From Betaproteobacteria bacterium (GTDB lineage: Bacteria; Pseudomonadota; Gammaproteobacteria; Burkholderiales; Thiobacillaceae), in the NCBI GenBank assembly GCA_016234655.1, contig JACRAU010000003.1, positions 1 to 64,000 of the forward strand: DNA of 64,000 nt, in the 5' to 3' direction. Both the position numbers and the translations under genes were made by a program. Shown here in pieces: positions 21,340 through 32,118 of the stretch. Below the pieces are notes generated by a model. The model saw nothing but the letters and a program-made list of their open reading frames with translations. It did not search any database and was not told the origin of the DNA. The first letter of the stretch is position 1. Each line of letters starts with the position of its first letter.

Positions 21340-23655
21340 ATGCCGAATATCGAAATAGACGGCCAGACGATCGAAGTCGCGCAGGGCGCGACCCTGATGG
21401 ATGCCGCCCATCAGCTTGGCATCTTCATTCCGCATTTCTGCTACCACAAGAAACTCAGCATCGCGGCCAACTGCCGCATGTGCCTGGTCGAGGTGGAGAA
21501 GGCGCCCAAGCCGCTGCCGGCCTGCGCCACCCCGGTGACCGAGGGCATGAAGGTGCGCACCCATTCGGCCAAGGCGGTCGAGGCCCAGAAGGGCGTGATG
21601 GAGCTGCTCTTGATCAACCATCCGCTCGATTGCCCGATCTGCGACCAGGGCGGCGAGTGCCAGTTGCAGGACCTGGCGGTCGGCTATGGCGGCAGCGCCT
21701 CGCGCTATGCCGAGCCCAAGCGCGTGGTCAAGGAAAAGGACCTCGGCCCGCTGGTGGCCACCGACATGACCCGCTGCATCCATTGCAGCCGCTGCGTGCG
21801 CTTCGGCCAGGAGATTGCCGGCCGCATGGAACTGGGCATGATCCACCGCGGCGAACATACCGAGGTGATGCCCTTCCTCGAACAGCAGGTGACCTCCGAA
21901 TTGTCCGGCAACGTCATCGACCTCTGTCCGGTCGGCGCGCTCACCTCCAAGCCCTTCCGTTACAGCGCCCGCAGCTGGGAGCTGGGGCGGCGCAAAAGCA
22001 TCAGCCCGCACGACGGCCTGGGCAGCAACCTGCTGCTGCACGTCAAGGACAACAAGGTCTTCCGCGCCGTGCCGCGGGAGAACGAGGCGATCAACGAATG
22101 CTGGCTGGCCGACCGCGACCGTTACGCCTACGAGGCCTTGAATTCCTCGGAGCGCCTGACCCAGCCCATGGTGCGCGACGGCGACAAGTGGATCGAGGTC
22201 GATTGGCAAAAGGCCCTGACCCAGGCCGCCGGCGCCTTGCGCGTGTTGCGCGAGACCCATGGCGGCAATGCCCTGGCGGCCTTGGCCTCGCCGCATCAGA
22301 CCGTGGAAGAGCTGCACCTCGTGCAAAAGCTGATGCGCGCCCTGGGCAGCGAACAGATCGAACATCGTCTGGCTCAAACCGATTTCTCCGGCGATACCAA
22401 GCGCAAGGGCGCGACCTGGCTGGGCATGCCGGTTGCCGAACTGAATCAGTTGCAGCGCGTGCTGCTGGTCGGCGCCACGCTGCGCAAGGAACAGCCCTTG
22501 ATCGCCCAGCGCCTGCGCCAGGCCACGAAGTGGGGCGCGCAACTCAATGTCGTGCACGCGGCGGACGACGAACTCAATTGTCGTGTCGCCAACAAGCTGA
22601 TCGCCAAGCCGACGGCCTGGGTGAATGCCCTGGCCCAGATCGCCAAGGCCTTGCTGGAGGCTGGTGCCTCGCTGCCGGCCGAGGTGGCGGGCCAACTGAA
22701 TAACGTCACGGTGTCCGACGCCGCGCGCGCCATCGCCGCGAGTCTGCAAGACGGCGAGCGCAAGGCCGTGCTGCTTGGCGCCGTGGCGCAGAACCACCCG
22801 GCGTCGGCGCAATTGCAGCAACTGGCGGCGGCGATTGCCGAGGCCAGCGGCGCCAAGCTCGGTTTCCTGTCGCCCTCGGCCAACAGCGTCGGTGCGCAGA
22901 TCGTCAACGCGCAGGGCGCACCGGCGAACGATGCAAAAGGCTATCTCCTGCTCGGCGTCGAGCCGGAACTGGATGTCCACGATGGCGGCCAAGCCATCAA
23001 GGCCCTGGACCAGGCCGAATTCGTCGTCGCGTTGAGCGCCTTCAAGGGCCGGGTCATGGACTATGCCGATGTCGTGCTGCCGATCGCGCCGTTCAGCGAA
23101 ACGGCCGGCAGCTTCATCAATATGGAAGGCCGCTTGCAGGCGTTCAACCCGGCGGTCAAACCGCAAGGCGAGGCGCGCCCGGCCTGGAAGGTGCTGCGCG
23201 TGCTGGGCAATCAATTCGGTCTGGCCGGTTTCGAGCACGACAGCGTGGAAGCGGTGCGGGCCGAGGCCCTGCCCCAGGGCGAGGCCGGCGTTGCCGCGCG
23301 GCTCGACAACAGCATCGCGGGAGTCGCTTTGCAATCGCTCGCCGCGCAAGCAGGCCTGGAGCGCCTGGGCGAGACCCCGATCTATCAACTCGATCCGCTC
23401 ACGCGCCGCGCCCCGGCCTTGCAGCGCACGCAGGATGCACTGGATGCCGCTTGCGCCTGGACCAACGGCGGTGTGATCGAGCGCCTGGGCCTGGCCGCCG
23501 GGAACAACGTCCGGGTGCGGCAGGGGGGCGCCGAGGCGGTGCTGCGCCTGTGCCGGGACGACCGCTTGCCCGATGACGTGGTGCGCGTCGCGGTCGGGCC
23601 GCTGACCGCCCATCTCGGCGCCCGCTTCGGCGGCATCAGTCTGGAGGCCGTATGA
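21340..23655 (+). CDS. nuoG: NADH-quinone oxidoreductase subunit G
   Basis: NuoG is the large iron-sulfur subunit of the peripheral arm. The 771-residue protein starts with a [2Fe-2S] ferredoxin domain ([20 protein letters not shown]), a His-Cys cluster region ([18 protein letters not shown]) and a 4Fe-4S domain ([35 protein letters not shown]). A molybdopterin-oxidoreductase-like domain without a cofactor follows. The C-terminal third is Ala-rich and less conserved, as usual in this subunit. It overlaps nuoH by four bases. Confidence 0.97.
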   Translation: MPNIEIDGQTIEVAQGATLMDAAHQLGIFIPHFCYHKKLSIAANCRMCLVEVEKAPKPLPACATPVTEGMKVRTHSAKAVEAQKGVMELLLINHPLDCPICDQGGECQLQDLAVGYGGSASRYAEPKRVVKEKDLGPLVATDMTRCIHCSRCVRFGQEIAGRMELGMIHRGEHTEVMPFLEQQVTSELSGNVIDLCPVGALTSKPFRYSARSWELGRRKSISPHDGLGSNLLLHVKDNKVFRAVPRENEAINECWLADRDRYAYEALNSSERLTQPMVRDGDKWIEVDWQKALTQAAGALRVLRETHGGNALAALASPHQTVEELHLVQKLMRALGSEQIEHRLAQTDFSGDTKRKGATWLGMPVAELNQLQRVLLVGATLRKEQPLIAQRLRQATKWGAQLNVVHAADDELNCRVANKLIAKPTAWVNALAQIAKALLEAGASLPAEVAGQLNNVTVSDAARAIAASLQDGERKAVLLGAVAQNHPASAQLQQLAAAIAEASGAKLGFLSPSANSVGAQIVNAQGAPANDAKGYLLLGVEPELDVHDGGQAIKALDQAEFVVALSAFKGRVMDYADVVLPIAPFSETAGSFINMEGRLQAFNPAVKPQGEARPAWKVLRVLGNQFGLAGFEHDSVEAVRAEALPQGEAGVAARLDNSIAGVALQSLAAQAGLERLGETPIYQLDPLTRRAPALQRTQDALDAACAWTNGGVIERLGLAAGNNVRVRQGGAEAVLRLCRDDRLPDDVVRVAVGPLTAHLGARFGGISLEAV

Positions 23656-24674
23656 CCTTGGATTACTTCGCCAATCTGCTCGGCCCTGTTTGGCTGCCGG
23701 TCTGGACCCTGGCCAAGATCGTCGCCATCGTCGCGCCGCTGCTGCTCGGCGTGGCCTATCTAACTTACGCCGAGCGCCGGATCATCGGCTACATGCAGGT
23801 ACGCCTGGGTTGCAACCGCGTCGGTCCGTGGGGCCTGCTGCAACCGATCGCCGACGGCCTCAAGTTGATGTTCAAGGAGATCGTCATCCCGAGCGGGGCG
23901 AACAAGGGCCTGTTCATCCTGGCCCCGGTGCTGGCCATGGCGCCCGCGCTGGCGGCCTGGGCGGTGATCCCGTTCGCCGATGGCCTGGTGCTCGCCGACA
24001 TCGACGCCGGCCTACTGTATGTGATGGCCATCACCTCCATGGGCGTCTACGGCGTGGTGCTGGCCGGCTGGGCCTCCAACTCCAAATATGCCTTCCTCGG
24101 CAGCATGCGTTCCGCCGCCCAGATCGTGTCCTACGAGATCGCCATGGGCTTCGCCCTGGTCGGCGTGCTGATGAGCGCGCAGAGTCTGAACCTCACCGAC
24201 ATCGTGCAGGCCCAGGCCGGCGGCTTCTGGCATTGGTATTGGCTGCCCTTGTTCCCGATGTTCATCGTATACCTCGTCTCCGGCACGGCCGAACTCAACC
24301 GCGCGCCGTTCGACGTGGCCGAGGGCGAATCCGAGATCGTCGCGGGCTTCCATGTCGAGTACTCGGGCATGGCCTTCGCCATTTTCTTCCTGGCCGAATA
24401 CGCCAACATGATCCTGGTCGCCACGCTGACCAGCACGCTGTTCCTGGGCGGCTGGCTGTCGCCGATCCCGGGCGTGCCGGACGGCATCGTCTGGCTGTTG
24501 GCCAAGATCAGTTTCGTCTTGTTCTTGTTCCTGTGGTTCCGCGCCACCTTCCCGCGTTATCGCTACGACCAGATCATGCGTCTGGGCTGGAAGGTGTTCA
24601 TCCCGGTCACCCTGGTCTGGTTGCTGGTCGAGGGGGCGGTGATGCAGACCCCCTGGTCTTACCTGTTCCATTGA
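23652..24674 (+). CDS. nuoH: NADH-quinone oxidoreductase subunit H
   Basis: NuoH is the membrane subunit joining the peripheral arm to the proton-pumping arm and forms part of the quinone tunnel. The 340-residue protein has eight or so transmembrane helices and family signatures [38 protein letters not shown] and [20 protein letters not shown] (charged E-channel loop). The ATG overlaps the nuoG stop. Confidence 0.98.
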   Translation: MTLDYFANLLGPVWLPVWTLAKIVAIVAPLLLGVAYLTYAERRIIGYMQVRLGCNRVGPWGLLQPIADGLKLMFKEIVIPSGANKGLFILAPVLAMAPALAAWAVIPFADGLVLADIDAGLLYVMAITSMGVYGVVLAGWASNSKYAFLGSMRSAAQIVSYEIAMGFALVGVLMSAQSLNLTDIVQAQAGGFWHWYWLPLFPMFIVYLVSGTAELNRAPFDVAEGESEIVAGFHVEYSGMAFAIFFLAEYANMILVATLTSTLFLGGWLSPIPGVPDGIVWLLAKISFVLFLFLWFRATFPRYRYDQIMRLGWKVFIPVTLVWLLVEGAVMQTPWSYLFH

Positions 24675-24683
24675 GGAGGCGAC

Positions 24684-25175
24684 GTGATTAGCCGAATCAA
24701 ACACTTCTTCGATACCTTCCTGCTCACCGAACTGGTGCGCGGCATGGCCCTGACCGGCCGCTATTTCTATGCGCGCAAGATCACCATCGAATATCCCGAG
24801 GAACGGGCGCCGCAATCGCCGCGCTTCCGTGGCCTGCACGCGCAGCGCCGCTATCCCAACGGCGAGGAGCGCTGCATCGCCTGCAAGCTGTGCGAGGCGG
24901 TGTGCCCGGCCCTGGCCATACAGATCGAATCGGAACAGCGCGAGGACGGCAGCCGCCGCACCACCCGCTACGACATCGACCTGACCAAATGCATCTTCTG
25001 CGGCTTCTGCGAAGAGGCCTGCCCGGTCGATGCCATCGTCGAGACCCGCATCTACGAATATCACGGCGAGCAGCGCGGCGACCTGTATTACACCAAGGAC
25101 ATGCTGCTGGCCGTGGGCGACAAGCATGAGGCCCAGATCGCCCAGGACAAGGCGGCCGACGCCCCTTATCGATAA
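24684..25175 (+). CDS. nuoI: NADH-quinone oxidoreductase subunit I
   Basis: NuoI carries the two [4Fe-4S] clusters N6a and N6b between NuoG and NuoB. The 163-residue protein has the two classic motifs [16 protein letters not shown] and [16 protein letters not shown]. The amphipathic N-terminal helix ([20 protein letters not shown]) anchors it to the membrane arm. The GTG at 24684 follows GAGGAGG closely. Confidence 0.98.
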   Translation: MISRIKHFFDTFLLTELVRGMALTGRYFYARKITIEYPEERAPQSPRFRGLHAQRRYPNGEERCIACKLCEAVCPALAIQIESEQREDGSRRTTRYDIDLTKCIFCGFCEEACPVDAIVETRIYEYHGEQRGDLYYTKDMLLAVGDKHEAQIAQDKAADAPYR

Positions 25176-25202
25176 CGCAGAGAAAGCGCAGACGGACACG
25201 TA

Positions 25203-25829
25203 ATGGAATTCACCAGCCTGGTTTTCTACCTCTTCTCCGCCATCCTCGTGCTGGCCGGCCTGCGCGTGATCACCGCCAAGAACCCGGTGCATGCGGCCTT
25301 GTCGTTGGTGCTGGCCTTCTTCACCGCCGGCTGCATTTGGATGCTGCTCGAGGCCGAGTTCCTCGCCATCACCCTGGTGCTGGTCTACATCGGCGCGGTG
25401 ATGGTGCTGTTCCTGTTCGTGGTGATGATGCTCGACATCAACATCGAAGAGCTGCGCAAGGGCTTCTGGGACAACTTGCCGCTGGCCGCCCTGGTCGCCA
25501 TCTTGATGGTGCTGGAGATGGGGACGGTGTTGAGCGGCAGTTATTTCGATTACGCCGCGCCGCTGGCCAAGCCCGAGGGCTATAGCAACACCAAGGAACT
25601 GGGCATGTTGCTCTACACCGACTACGTCTATCCCTTCGAGCTGGCCGCGGTCGTTTTGTTGGTGGCCATGGTCGCCGCCATCGGCCTGACCCTGCGCCGC
25701 CGCCCCGGCCGCAAGTGGGTGGACCCGGCCCAGCAGATCAAGGTGAAGCGCGGCGACCGCATCCGCCTGGTGTCCATGGCCCCGCAAAAGCCGTCCGCGT
25801 CCAAGGCGGACGAGGAGGAAGAAGCATGA
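25203..25829 (+). CDS. nuoJ: NADH-quinone oxidoreductase subunit J
   Basis: NuoJ is a membrane subunit contributing the pi-bulge helix near the quinone site. The 208-residue protein has five hydrophobic segments and the signature [20 protein letters not shown]-like stretch at about residues 59-78, followed by [14 protein letters not shown] charged C-terminal tail ([14 protein letters not shown]) ends at an ATGA overlap with nuoK. Confidence 0.96.
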   Translation: MEFTSLVFYLFSAILVLAGLRVITAKNPVHAALSLVLAFFTAGCIWMLLEAEFLAITLVLVYIGAVMVLFLFVVMMLDINIEELRKGFWDNLPLAALVAILMVLEMGTVLSGSYFDYAAPLAKPEGYSNTKELGMLLYTDYVYPFELAAVVLLVAMVAAIGLTLRRRPGRKWVDPAQQIKVKRGDRIRLVSMAPQKPSASKADEEEEA

Positions 25830-26131
25830 TCGGCCTGTCCCATTACCTGGTGTTGGGGGCGATACTGTTCGCCATCGGCGTGTTCGGCATCTTCCTCAAC
25901 CGCAAGAACGTGATCATCCTGCTGATGGCCATCGAATTGATGCTGCTGGCGGTGAACATGAATTTCGTCGCCTTCTCGCATTACCTGGGCGATACCGCCG
26001 GCCAGATCTTCGTCTTCTTCATCCTCACCGTGGCGGCCGCCGAGGCGGCCATCGGCCTGGCGATCCTGATCGTGCTGTTCCGCAATATGCGCACGATCGA
26101 CGTGAACGACTTGGACCACCTCAAGGGCTGA
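25826..26131 (+). CDS. nuoK: NADH-quinone oxidoreductase subunit K
   Basis: NuoK is the small MrpC-like antiporter-type membrane subunit. The 101-residue protein has three transmembrane helices with the conserved glutamates in [13 protein letters not shown] and [12 protein letters not shown], which are needed for proton movement in E. coli. It overlaps nuoJ by four bases and nuoL starts seven bases later. Confidence 0.97.
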   Translation: MIGLSHYLVLGAILFAIGVFGIFLNRKNVIILLMAIELMLLAVNMNFVAFSHYLGDTAGQIFVFFILTVAAAEAAIGLAILIVLFRNMRTIDVNDLDHLKG

Positions 26132-26138
26132 CACAACA

Positions 26139-28124
26139 ATGGATATGAAAAGCCTTTACCTGCTCGTGCCGCTGGCCCCCCTGGCCGGCGCCGTCGTCGC
26201 CGGTCTGTTCGGCAAAACCGTCGGCCGCCGTGGCGCGCACACGGTCACCATCCTCGGCGTGCTCGTCGCCTTCTTGGCCTCGCTCGCCATCTTCCAGGAC
26301 GTGCTGGCCGGCAACACCTACAACGGCCCGGTCTATACCTGGCTGGTCTCGGGCGATGTCCGCTTCGAGGTCGGTTTCCTGATCGACCGCTTGTCGGTGC
26401 TGATGATGCTGGTGGTCACCTTCGTATCCTTGATGGTGCACCTCTACACCATCGGCTACATGGCCGAAGACCCCGGCTATCAGCGCTTCTTCAGCTACAT
26501 CAGCCTGTTCACCTTCTCCATGCTCATGCTGGTGATGTCGAACAACTTCCTTCAGCTCTTCTTCGGCTGGGAGGCGGTGGGCCTGGTGTCTTACCTGCTG
26601 ATCGGTTTCTGGTACACCCGCGAGTCGGCGATCTACGCCAACCTCAAGGCCTTCCTGGTCAACCGCGTCGGCGACTTCGGCTTCCTGCTCGGCATCGGCC
26701 TGGTGCTGGCCTGGTTTGGCACGCTCGATTACGCCCAGGTGTTCCAGGCCGCGCCGCAGTTCAGCAACCACACGATCAGCCTGATCCCGGGCGAGACCTG
26801 GTCCGTGCTCACGGTGATCTGCATCCTGCTGTTCATCGGCGCCATGGGCAAGAGCGCGCAATTCCCGCTGCACGTCTGGCTGCCCGACTCGATGGAAGGC
26901 CCGACCCCGATCTCCGCGCTGATCCACGCCGCCACCATGGTCACCGCCGGCATCTTCATGGTCGCCCGCATGTCGCCGCTGTTCGAGCTGTCCGAGACCG
27001 CGCTGTCGGTGGTCATGGTCATCGGCGCCATCACCGCGTTGTTCATGGCCTTCCTCGGCCTGATCCAGAACGACATCAAGCGGGTGGTCGCCTACTCGAC
27101 CCTGTCCCAGCTCGGCTACATGACCGTGGCCCTGGGCGCCTCGGCCTACGGCGCGGCGATCTTCCACCTGATGACCCACGCCTTCTTCAAGGCCCTGCTG
27201 TTCCTCGGCGCCGGCTCGGTCATCATCGCCATGCACCACGAGCAGGACATGCGCCACATGGGCGGCCTGAAGAAATACATGCCCATCACCTATTGGACCG
27301 CGCTGATCGGCTCGCTTGCATTGGCGGGTATCCCGCCCTTCGCCGGCTTCTTCTCCAAGGACGCGATCATCGAGGCGGTCGGCGCCTCGCACTTGGCCGG
27401 CTCCGGCTTCGCCTATTTCGCGGTGCTGGCCGGCGTCTTCGTCACTGCCTTCTACAGCTTCCGCATGCTGTTCATGACCTTCCACGGTACGGAGCGTTTC
27501 CGTCAGCGGCACCACGATGAGCATCATCACGACGACCACCACCACGCGGTCGAACCGAAGGAATCGCCCTGGGTGGTCACCGTGCCGCTGATCCTGTTGG
27601 CCGTCCCGTCCGTCTACGCCGGCTGGGTCTATATCGAGCCGCTGCTGATCAATGGCTGGTTCGGCGGCGCCATCGTGGTCGCGCCCGCGCACGACACCAT
27701 CGGCCATATCGCCGAGAACTGGCATGGCGTGGTCGCCTTCGTCCAGCACGGCGTGCTGGCCCTGCCGTTCTGGCTGGCCGTGGCCGGTATCGCCACCGCC
27801 TACGTCTTCTACATGGTGCGCAAGGACCTGCCGGAGCTGGTGCGGCGCAAGGCCGGCATCCTCTACACCATTCTGGAACACAAGTACGGCTTCGACGAAT
27901 TCAACGACTGGTTCTTCGCTGGCGGCGCGCGCAAGCTCGGCGGCCGGCTGTGGCGCTGGGGCGATGTCACCGCCATCGACGGCTGGCTGGTCAACGGTTC
28001 GGCCCGTCTGGTCGGCCGCATCGCCGGCGTGGTGCGTCACCTGCAATCCGGCTACATCTACCACTATGCCTTCGCCATGATCATCGGCGTCGTGGTCATG
28101 GTGACCTGGTTCGTGCAACCTTAA
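26139..28124 (+). CDS. nuoL: NADH-quinone oxidoreductase subunit L
   Basis: NuoL is the distal antiporter-like proton pump with the long lateral helix that runs along the membrane arm. The 661-residue protein has about 16 transmembrane segments and the conserved FFGWEAVGLVSYLLIGFWY (key Glu), GAMGKSAQFPLHVWLPDSME (key Lys) and LMTHAFFKALLFLGAGSVI. A His-rich loop (RQRHHDEHHHDDHHH, about residues 454-468) is inserted between helices. The C-terminal part carries the HL helix and a final anchor helix. Confidence 0.97.
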   Translation: MDMKSLYLLVPLAPLAGAVVAGLFGKTVGRRGAHTVTILGVLVAFLASLAIFQDVLAGNTYNGPVYTWLVSGDVRFEVGFLIDRLSVLMMLVVTFVSLMVHLYTIGYMAEDPGYQRFFSYISLFTFSMLMLVMSNNFLQLFFGWEAVGLVSYLLIGFWYTRESAIYANLKAFLVNRVGDFGFLLGIGLVLAWFGTLDYAQVFQAAPQFSNHTISLIPGETWSVLTVICILLFIGAMGKSAQFPLHVWLPDSMEGPTPISALIHAATMVTAGIFMVARMSPLFELSETALSVVMVIGAITALFMAFLGLIQNDIKRVVAYSTLSQLGYMTVALGASAYGAAIFHLMTHAFFKALLFLGAGSVIIAMHHEQDMRHMGGLKKYMPITYWTALIGSLALAGIPPFAGFFSKDAIIEAVGASHLAGSGFAYFAVLAGVFVTAFYSFRMLFMTFHGTERFRQRHHDEHHHDDHHHAVEPKESPWVVTVPLILLAVPSVYAGWVYIEPLLINGWFGGAIVVAPAHDTIGHIAENWHGVVAFVQHGVLALPFWLAVAGIATAYVFYMVRKDLPELVRRKAGILYTILEHKYGFDEFNDWFFAGGARKLGGRLWRWGDVTAIDGWLVNGSARLVGRIAGVVRHLQSGYIYHYAFAMIIGVVVMVTWFVQP

Positions 28125-28154
28125 CTAGAGAATAAAGACCGTTCGGGAACATAC

Positions 28155-29642
28155 ATGATCGAAGGCATCGGAATCCTCAGCCTCACCATTTGGGTGCCCA
28201 TCGTGGCCGGCCTGTTCATCCTGGCCAGCGGCGGCGACCGGTCGGCCGACGGCCAGCGCGCCATTGCCCTGGTCGGCGCCTTGCTCGGCTTCCTGGTCGC
28301 CATCCCGCTGTGGACCGGCTTCGATTCGGGCACGGCGGCGATGCAGTTCGAAGAGCTGGCCGAGTGGGTGCCGATGATCAATGTCTATTACCACCTCGGC
28401 GTCGACGGCATCTCCATGCCCTTCATCCTGCTCAACAGTTTCACCACGCTCTTGGTGGTGCTGGCCGGCTGGCAGGTCATCCAGAACAAGGTCGGCCAGT
28501 ACATGGCTGCCTTCCTCATCCAGTCCGGCCTGATCAACGGCGTGTTCGCCTCGCTCGACGGCGTGCTGTTCTACGTCTTCTTCGAGGCCATGCTGATCCC
28601 GCTCTACATCATCATCGGTGTCTGGGGCGGGCCGAACCGGGTCTACGCCGCGATCAAGTTCTTCCTCTACACCCTGCTCGGCTCGCTGATGATGCTGATC
28701 GCGCTGATCTTCCTGTTCTTCCAGAGCGGCGGCAGCTTCGAGATTCTGCAATGGCATAAAGTGCCGATCGGCATGGCCGCGCAGGTGCTGCTGTTTGTCG
28801 CCTTCTTCTTCGCCTTCGCGGTCAAGGTGCCGATGTGGCCGGTGCACACCTGGTTGCCCGACGCTCACGTCGAGGCGCCGACCGGCGGCTCGGTGGTGCT
28901 GGCCGCGATTACTTTGAAGGTGGGTGCCTACGGCTTCCTGCGGTTCGCCATGCCCATCGTGCCCGATGCCGCGCACGAGCTGGCCGGCCTGATGATCGCG
29001 CTGTCGCTGATCGCCGTGGTCTACATCGGCATGGTCGCCCTGGTCCAGGCCGACATGAAGAAGCTGATCGCCTATTCCTCCATCGCGCACATGGGCTTCG
29101 TCACCCTCGGCTTCTTCATCTTCGAGCCGCTGGGCATCGAGGGCGGCCTGGTCCAGATGATCTCGCACGGCTTCATCTCCGCCGCGCTGTTCCTCTGCAT
29201 CGGCGTCATGTACGACCGCCTGCATTCGCGCCAGATCGCCGACTACGGCGGCGTGGTCAACAGCATGCCCCGGTTCGCCGCCTTCTTCATGTTGTTCGCC
29301 ATGGCCAACGCCGGCCTGCCCGCCACCAGCGGCTTCGTCGGCGAGTTCATGGTCATCCTGGGCGCGGTCAAGGTGAACTTTTGGTATGCCTTCGCCGCCG
29401 CGCTCACCCTGATCTTCGGCGCCGCCTACACCCTGTGGATGTACAAGCGCGTAGTGTTCGGCCCGGTGACCAACGACAAGGTGGCGGCGATGCAAGATAT
29501 CGACAGCCGCGAATTCCTGGTGCTGGCGCTGCTGGCCATCTGCGTGCTCGGCATGGGCCTATACCCCATGCCGGTGACCGAGGTCATGCACGCCTCCGTG
29601 AACAATCTGCTGGAGCATGTGGCTCACAGCAAGCTGCCCTGA
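28155..29642 (+). CDS. nuoM: NADH-quinone oxidoreductase subunit M
   Basis: NuoM is the middle antiporter-like proton pump. The 495-residue protein has about 14 transmembrane segments, the essential-Glu helix [20 protein letters not shown], and the lysine region [20 protein letters not shown] with [38 protein letters not shown] is also typical. It is 30 bases after nuoL and 10 bases before nuoN. Confidence 0.98.
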   Translation: MIEGIGILSLTIWVPIVAGLFILASGGDRSADGQRAIALVGALLGFLVAIPLWTGFDSGTAAMQFEELAEWVPMINVYYHLGVDGISMPFILLNSFTTLLVVLAGWQVIQNKVGQYMAAFLIQSGLINGVFASLDGVLFYVFFEAMLIPLYIIIGVWGGPNRVYAAIKFFLYTLLGSLMMLIALIFLFFQSGGSFEILQWHKVPIGMAAQVLLFVAFFFAFAVKVPMWPVHTWLPDAHVEAPTGGSVVLAAITLKVGAYGFLRFAMPIVPDAAHELAGLMIALSLIAVVYIGMVALVQADMKKLIAYSSIAHMGFVTLGFFIFEPLGIEGGLVQMISHGFISAALFLCIGVMYDRLHSRQIADYGGVVNSMPRFAAFFMLFAMANAGLPATSGFVGEFMVILGAVKVNFWYAFAAALTLIFGAAYTLWMYKRVVFGPVTNDKVAAMQDIDSREFLVLALLAICVLGMGLYPMPVTEVMHASVNNLLEHVAHSKLP

Positions 29643-29652
29643 CGAGACCGCG

Positions 29653-31092
29653 ATGACGCTTTCCATGCTCAACCTGATGCCCGCGCTGCCCGAAATCTTC
29701 GTGCTCAGCCTCGCCTGCGTGGTGCTGCTGGTCGAGGCCTTCAGCAAGAAGCCGGCCTGGTCCTACACCCTGACCCAAGTCACCCTGGTCGGCGCCGGCG
29801 TCATCACTCTGCTTACCGCCGGCGAAGCCAAGGTCTACGCCTTCAACGGCATGTTCGTCGACGACCTGATGGCCGACGTGCTCAAGCTGGTCAGCTATGC
29901 CGCCGCCGTCATCGCCGTGGCCTATTCGCGCAGCTACCTGAAAGACCGCGAGATGTTCCGCGGCGAGTACTTCGCGCTGGTGCTGTTCGCCGTGCTCGGC
30001 ATGATGGTGATGATCTCGGCCAGCCATTTCCTGACCCTGTACATGGGCCTGGAGCTGCTGTCGCTGTCGCTCTACACCCTGGTCGCGCTGCAACGCGACT
30101 CGAAAGTGGCAAGCGAGGCGGCGATGAAGTACTTCGTGCTCGGCGCGCTGGCCTCCGGTTTCCTGCTCTACGGCATGTCCATCCTCTACGGCATGACCGG
30201 TTCGCTGCACTTGACCGAAGTGGTCGAGGCCATCGCGTTGAACAACACCGCCTTGCTCGCCTTCGGCCTGGTCTTCGTGGTGGCCGGCCTGGCCTTCAAG
30301 CTCGGCGTCGCCCCGTTCCATATGTGGGTACCGGACATCTACCACGGCGCGCCCAGCGCGGTGACCCTGTTCATCGGCTCGGCGCCCAAGCTGGCCGCCT
30401 TCGCCATCGTCATGCGCTTGCTGGTCGACGGTCTGCACCCGGCGGTGGAACACTGGCAGCAGATGCTGGCGATCATGGCCGTGCTCTCGCTCGCCATCGG
30501 CAACCTCGCGGCCATCATGCAGACCAACATCAAGCGCATGCTGGCCTACTCGACCATCGCCCACATGGGCTTCCTACTGTTGGGTATTTTGGCCGACAGC
30601 TACGCCGGCTACAGCGCGGCGATGTTCTACGTCATCACCTATGCGATCACCAGCCTGGGCGCCTTCGGCATGGTGGTCTACCTGTCGCGCGCCGGCTTCG
30701 AGGCCGAGAACCTGGAAGACTTCAAGGGCCTCAACGCCAAGCACCCCTGGCTGGCCGCCATCATGGCCATGCTCATGTTCTCCATGGCCGGCCTGCCGCC
30801 CTTCGTCGGCTTCTACGCCAAGCTCACCGTGCTGCAGGCCCTCATCGGCACCGGCTGGTTGTGGCTGGCCGTGGCGGCGGTGTTCTTCTCGCTGATCGGC
30901 GCCTTCTACTACCTGCGCGTGGTCAAGACCCTGTACTTCGACGTGCCCCACGCCAGCGATCTGGCCCCCTCCGGCGAGGGCGACGTGCGCGCCTTGCTCT
31001 CGCTCAACGGCCTGGGCGTGCTGCTGCTCGGCCTGGCGCCGCAGCCGCTGCTGGCCTTGTGCGCTTACGCCATTCAGGTGTCGATCCAGTAA
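29653..31092 (+). CDS. nuoN: NADH-quinone oxidoreductase subunit N
   Basis: NuoN is the proximal antiporter-like proton pump and the last gene of the operon. The 479-residue protein has about 13 transmembrane segments, [19 protein letters not shown] with the conserved Glu, [20 protein letters not shown] and [20 protein letters not shown]. The ATG at 29653 gives the expected short hydrophobic N-terminus. No strong terminator is visible in the 105 bases before the toxin-antitoxin genes. Confidence 0.97.
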   Translation: MTLSMLNLMPALPEIFVLSLACVVLLVEAFSKKPAWSYTLTQVTLVGAGVITLLTAGEAKVYAFNGMFVDDLMADVLKLVSYAAAVIAVAYSRSYLKDREMFRGEYFALVLFAVLGMMVMISASHFLTLYMGLELLSLSLYTLVALQRDSKVASEAAMKYFVLGALASGFLLYGMSILYGMTGSLHLTEVVEAIALNNTALLAFGLVFVVAGLAFKLGVAPFHMWVPDIYHGAPSAVTLFIGSAPKLAAFAIVMRLLVDGLHPAVEHWQQMLAIMAVLSLAIGNLAAIMQTNIKRMLAYSTIAHMGFLLLGILADSYAGYSAAMFYVITYAITSLGAFGMVVYLSRAGFEAENLEDFKGLNAKHPWLAAIMAMLMFSMAGLPPFVGFYAKLTVLQALIGTGWLWLAVAAVFFSLIGAFYYLRVVKTLYFDVPHASDLAPSGEGDVRALLSLNGLGVLLLGLAPQPLLALCAYAIQVSIQ

Positions 31093-31156
31093 ATTTTCCG
31101 GCCGGCCGGCCGCCTGCCTTGGCGGCCTGGGGCTGTTTGCGCTGGACGCTTCCACG

Positions 31157-31189
31157 CCTGATGATGTACAGTAATCCGTACACATCAGG
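31157..31189. promoter_or_regulatory. Operator of the yefM-yoeB pair
   Basis: CCTGATG(A)TGTAC and GTACA-CATCAGG form an interrupted inverted repeat of 12 matched bases per arm around an 8-base centre, ending eight bases before the antitoxin ATG. It contains TGTACA (31165-31170), the core hexamer I recall for YefM operators in E. coli. It fits autorepression by the antitoxin. Confidence 0.7.
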
Positions 31190-31197
31190 AGCCCGCC

Positions 31198-31449
31198 ATG
31201 GACGCGATCACCTACACCACCGTTCGAGCAAACCTCGCCAGCGCAATGGACCGGGTTTGCAACGACCACGAAGCCTTGATCATCACCCGCAACGGCGAAC
31301 AGTCGGTGGTGATGCTCTCGCTCGAAGACTACAAGGCGCTGGAAGAAACCGCCTATCTGCTGCGTACGCCGGCCAACGCCCGGCGCCTTCTCTCCGCCGT
31401 TGGGCAACTGAACGCCGGCGAGGGCACCGAACGGAAGCTGGCCAAGTGA
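31198..31449 (+). CDS. yefM: Antitoxin, YefM/Phd family
   Basis: YefM neutralises YoeB and represses its own operon. The 83-residue protein has the Phd/YefM N-terminal dimer and DNA-binding fold (MDAITYTTVRANLASAMDRV; ALIITRNGEQSVVMLSLEDY with YKALEETAYLLRTPANARRL). A C-terminal toxin-wrapping segment follows. The AGGAG at 31186-31190 region precedes the ATG. It overlaps the toxin by four bases (GTGA), the usual arrangement. The pair sits right after nuoN and is the first accessory gene set of this pocket. Confidence 0.93.
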   Translation: MDAITYTTVRANLASAMDRVCNDHEALIITRNGEQSVVMLSLEDYKALEETAYLLRTPANARRLLSAVGQLNAGEGTERKLAK

Positions 31450-31700
31450 AACTGGTCTTCGCCGACGAGGCGTGGGAAGACTATCTGTATTGGCAAAAGC
31501 AAGACAAGCGCCTGGCGGAACGGATCAACAAGCTGATCCAGGAAACGCAGCGCGAGCCCTTCGGCGGCGTGGGCAAGCCCGAGCCCTTGAAACACGCGTT
31601 GTCGGGGTTCTGGTCGCGGCGGATCACGGATGAGCACCGCATGGTGTACCGCGTGGCGGACGATGCGCTGGAGATCGCGCAGCTCCGCTTCCACTACTGA
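31446..31700 (+). CDS. yoeB: mRNA interferase toxin YoeB
   Basis: YoeB is a RelE-family ribosome-dependent endoribonuclease. The protein is 84 residues, the same length as E. coli YoeB, and strongly similar by eye: DYLYWQKQDKRLAERINKLI, GKPEPLKHALSGFWSRRITD, EHRMVYRV. The catalytic residues Glu46, Arg65, His83 and C-terminal Tyr84 all fall at the E. coli positions, so the toxin should be active. The start is GTG overlapping the antitoxin stop. Confidence 0.95.
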   Translation: MKLVFADEAWEDYLYWQKQDKRLAERINKLIQETQREPFGGVGKPEPLKHALSGFWSRRITDEHRMVYRVADDALEIAQLRFHY

Positions 31701-31823
31701 CTCAAGACGTCCGACGTTCAGGGGTTACGCTTGCGCTCCCTTTAATTAGCTTGGCCCCTTTGATTTGAGTGAATCAGCGCGCATCAGAGGATGTCAGCCG
31801 ATCCATAGCGACGGTTGCACAAT

Positions 31824-31848
31824 TCACCAATGTGGTGTACTTTGGTGA
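31824..31848. promoter_or_regulatory. Candidate operator upstream of the restriction-modification-like module
   Basis: TCACCAA (31824-31830) and TTGGTGA (31842-31848) form an inverted repeat, and CACCA-ATG-TGGTG (31825-31837) is nested inside it. It lies 28 bases before the ribbon-helix-helix gene, in 175 bases otherwise free of genes. A small DNA-binding protein such as that gene product could bind it. Any overlapping promoter (TTGCAC at 31815, TACTTT at 31838) is weak. Confidence 0.45.
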
Positions 31849-31875
31849 TGTTACTAATCGCCCCTCGGCAACTTC

Positions 31876-32118
31876 ATGGCAAACAGACGGGTTCGATCCT
31901 ACACAGCACCCGCAGAGCGCACTGTACGAGCTTCGGTTAGCTTTCCGGAGGATCAGTACTCTGAACTTGAGCGCATCGCTGACCAGCAACGCGTGTCTCT
32001 AGCGTGGGTGGTCCGAGAAGCCGTTCAGACTTATCTTGTGACCCGTTGGCCGCTTCTGGAGCAGGCCGAAGGTTCTCCCGCAAATACAACGAACACCAAA
32101 GAGGCCAAGGGGTCATGA
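31876..32118 (+). CDS. Ribbon-helix-helix (CopG-like) DNA-binding protein
   Basis: The 80-residue protein has a ribbon-helix-helix fold: a basic N-terminus (MANRRVRSYTAPAERT), a beta strand VRASVSFPEDQYSELERIA and a second helix VSLAWVVREAVQTYLV. The C-terminal ~20 residues look disordered. It overlaps the methyltransferase start by four bases (ATGA), so the two are co-translated. The likely role is transcriptional control of this module, comparable in position to a controller protein of a restriction system; an antitoxin-like role is possible. Codon use is less GC-biased than in the flanking housekeeping genes. Confidence 0.7.
   Translation: MANRRVRSYTAPAERTVRASVSFPEDQYSELERIADQQRVSLAWVVREAVQTYLVTRWPLLEQAEGSPANTTNTKEAKGS

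Noticed and set aside
21274-28118. Several other very long minus-strand open frames opposite nuo genes (for example 21274-23613 and 26121-28118)
   Set aside because: They are antisense to complete, conserved nuo genes and have the low-complexity composition of codon-bias shadows.
31701-31760. An integron attC or recombination site after yoeB
   Set aside because: GTTACGC and ACGTC-C-GACGT are present, but the paired core sites and arm spacing of attC are missing, and no integrase is visible.
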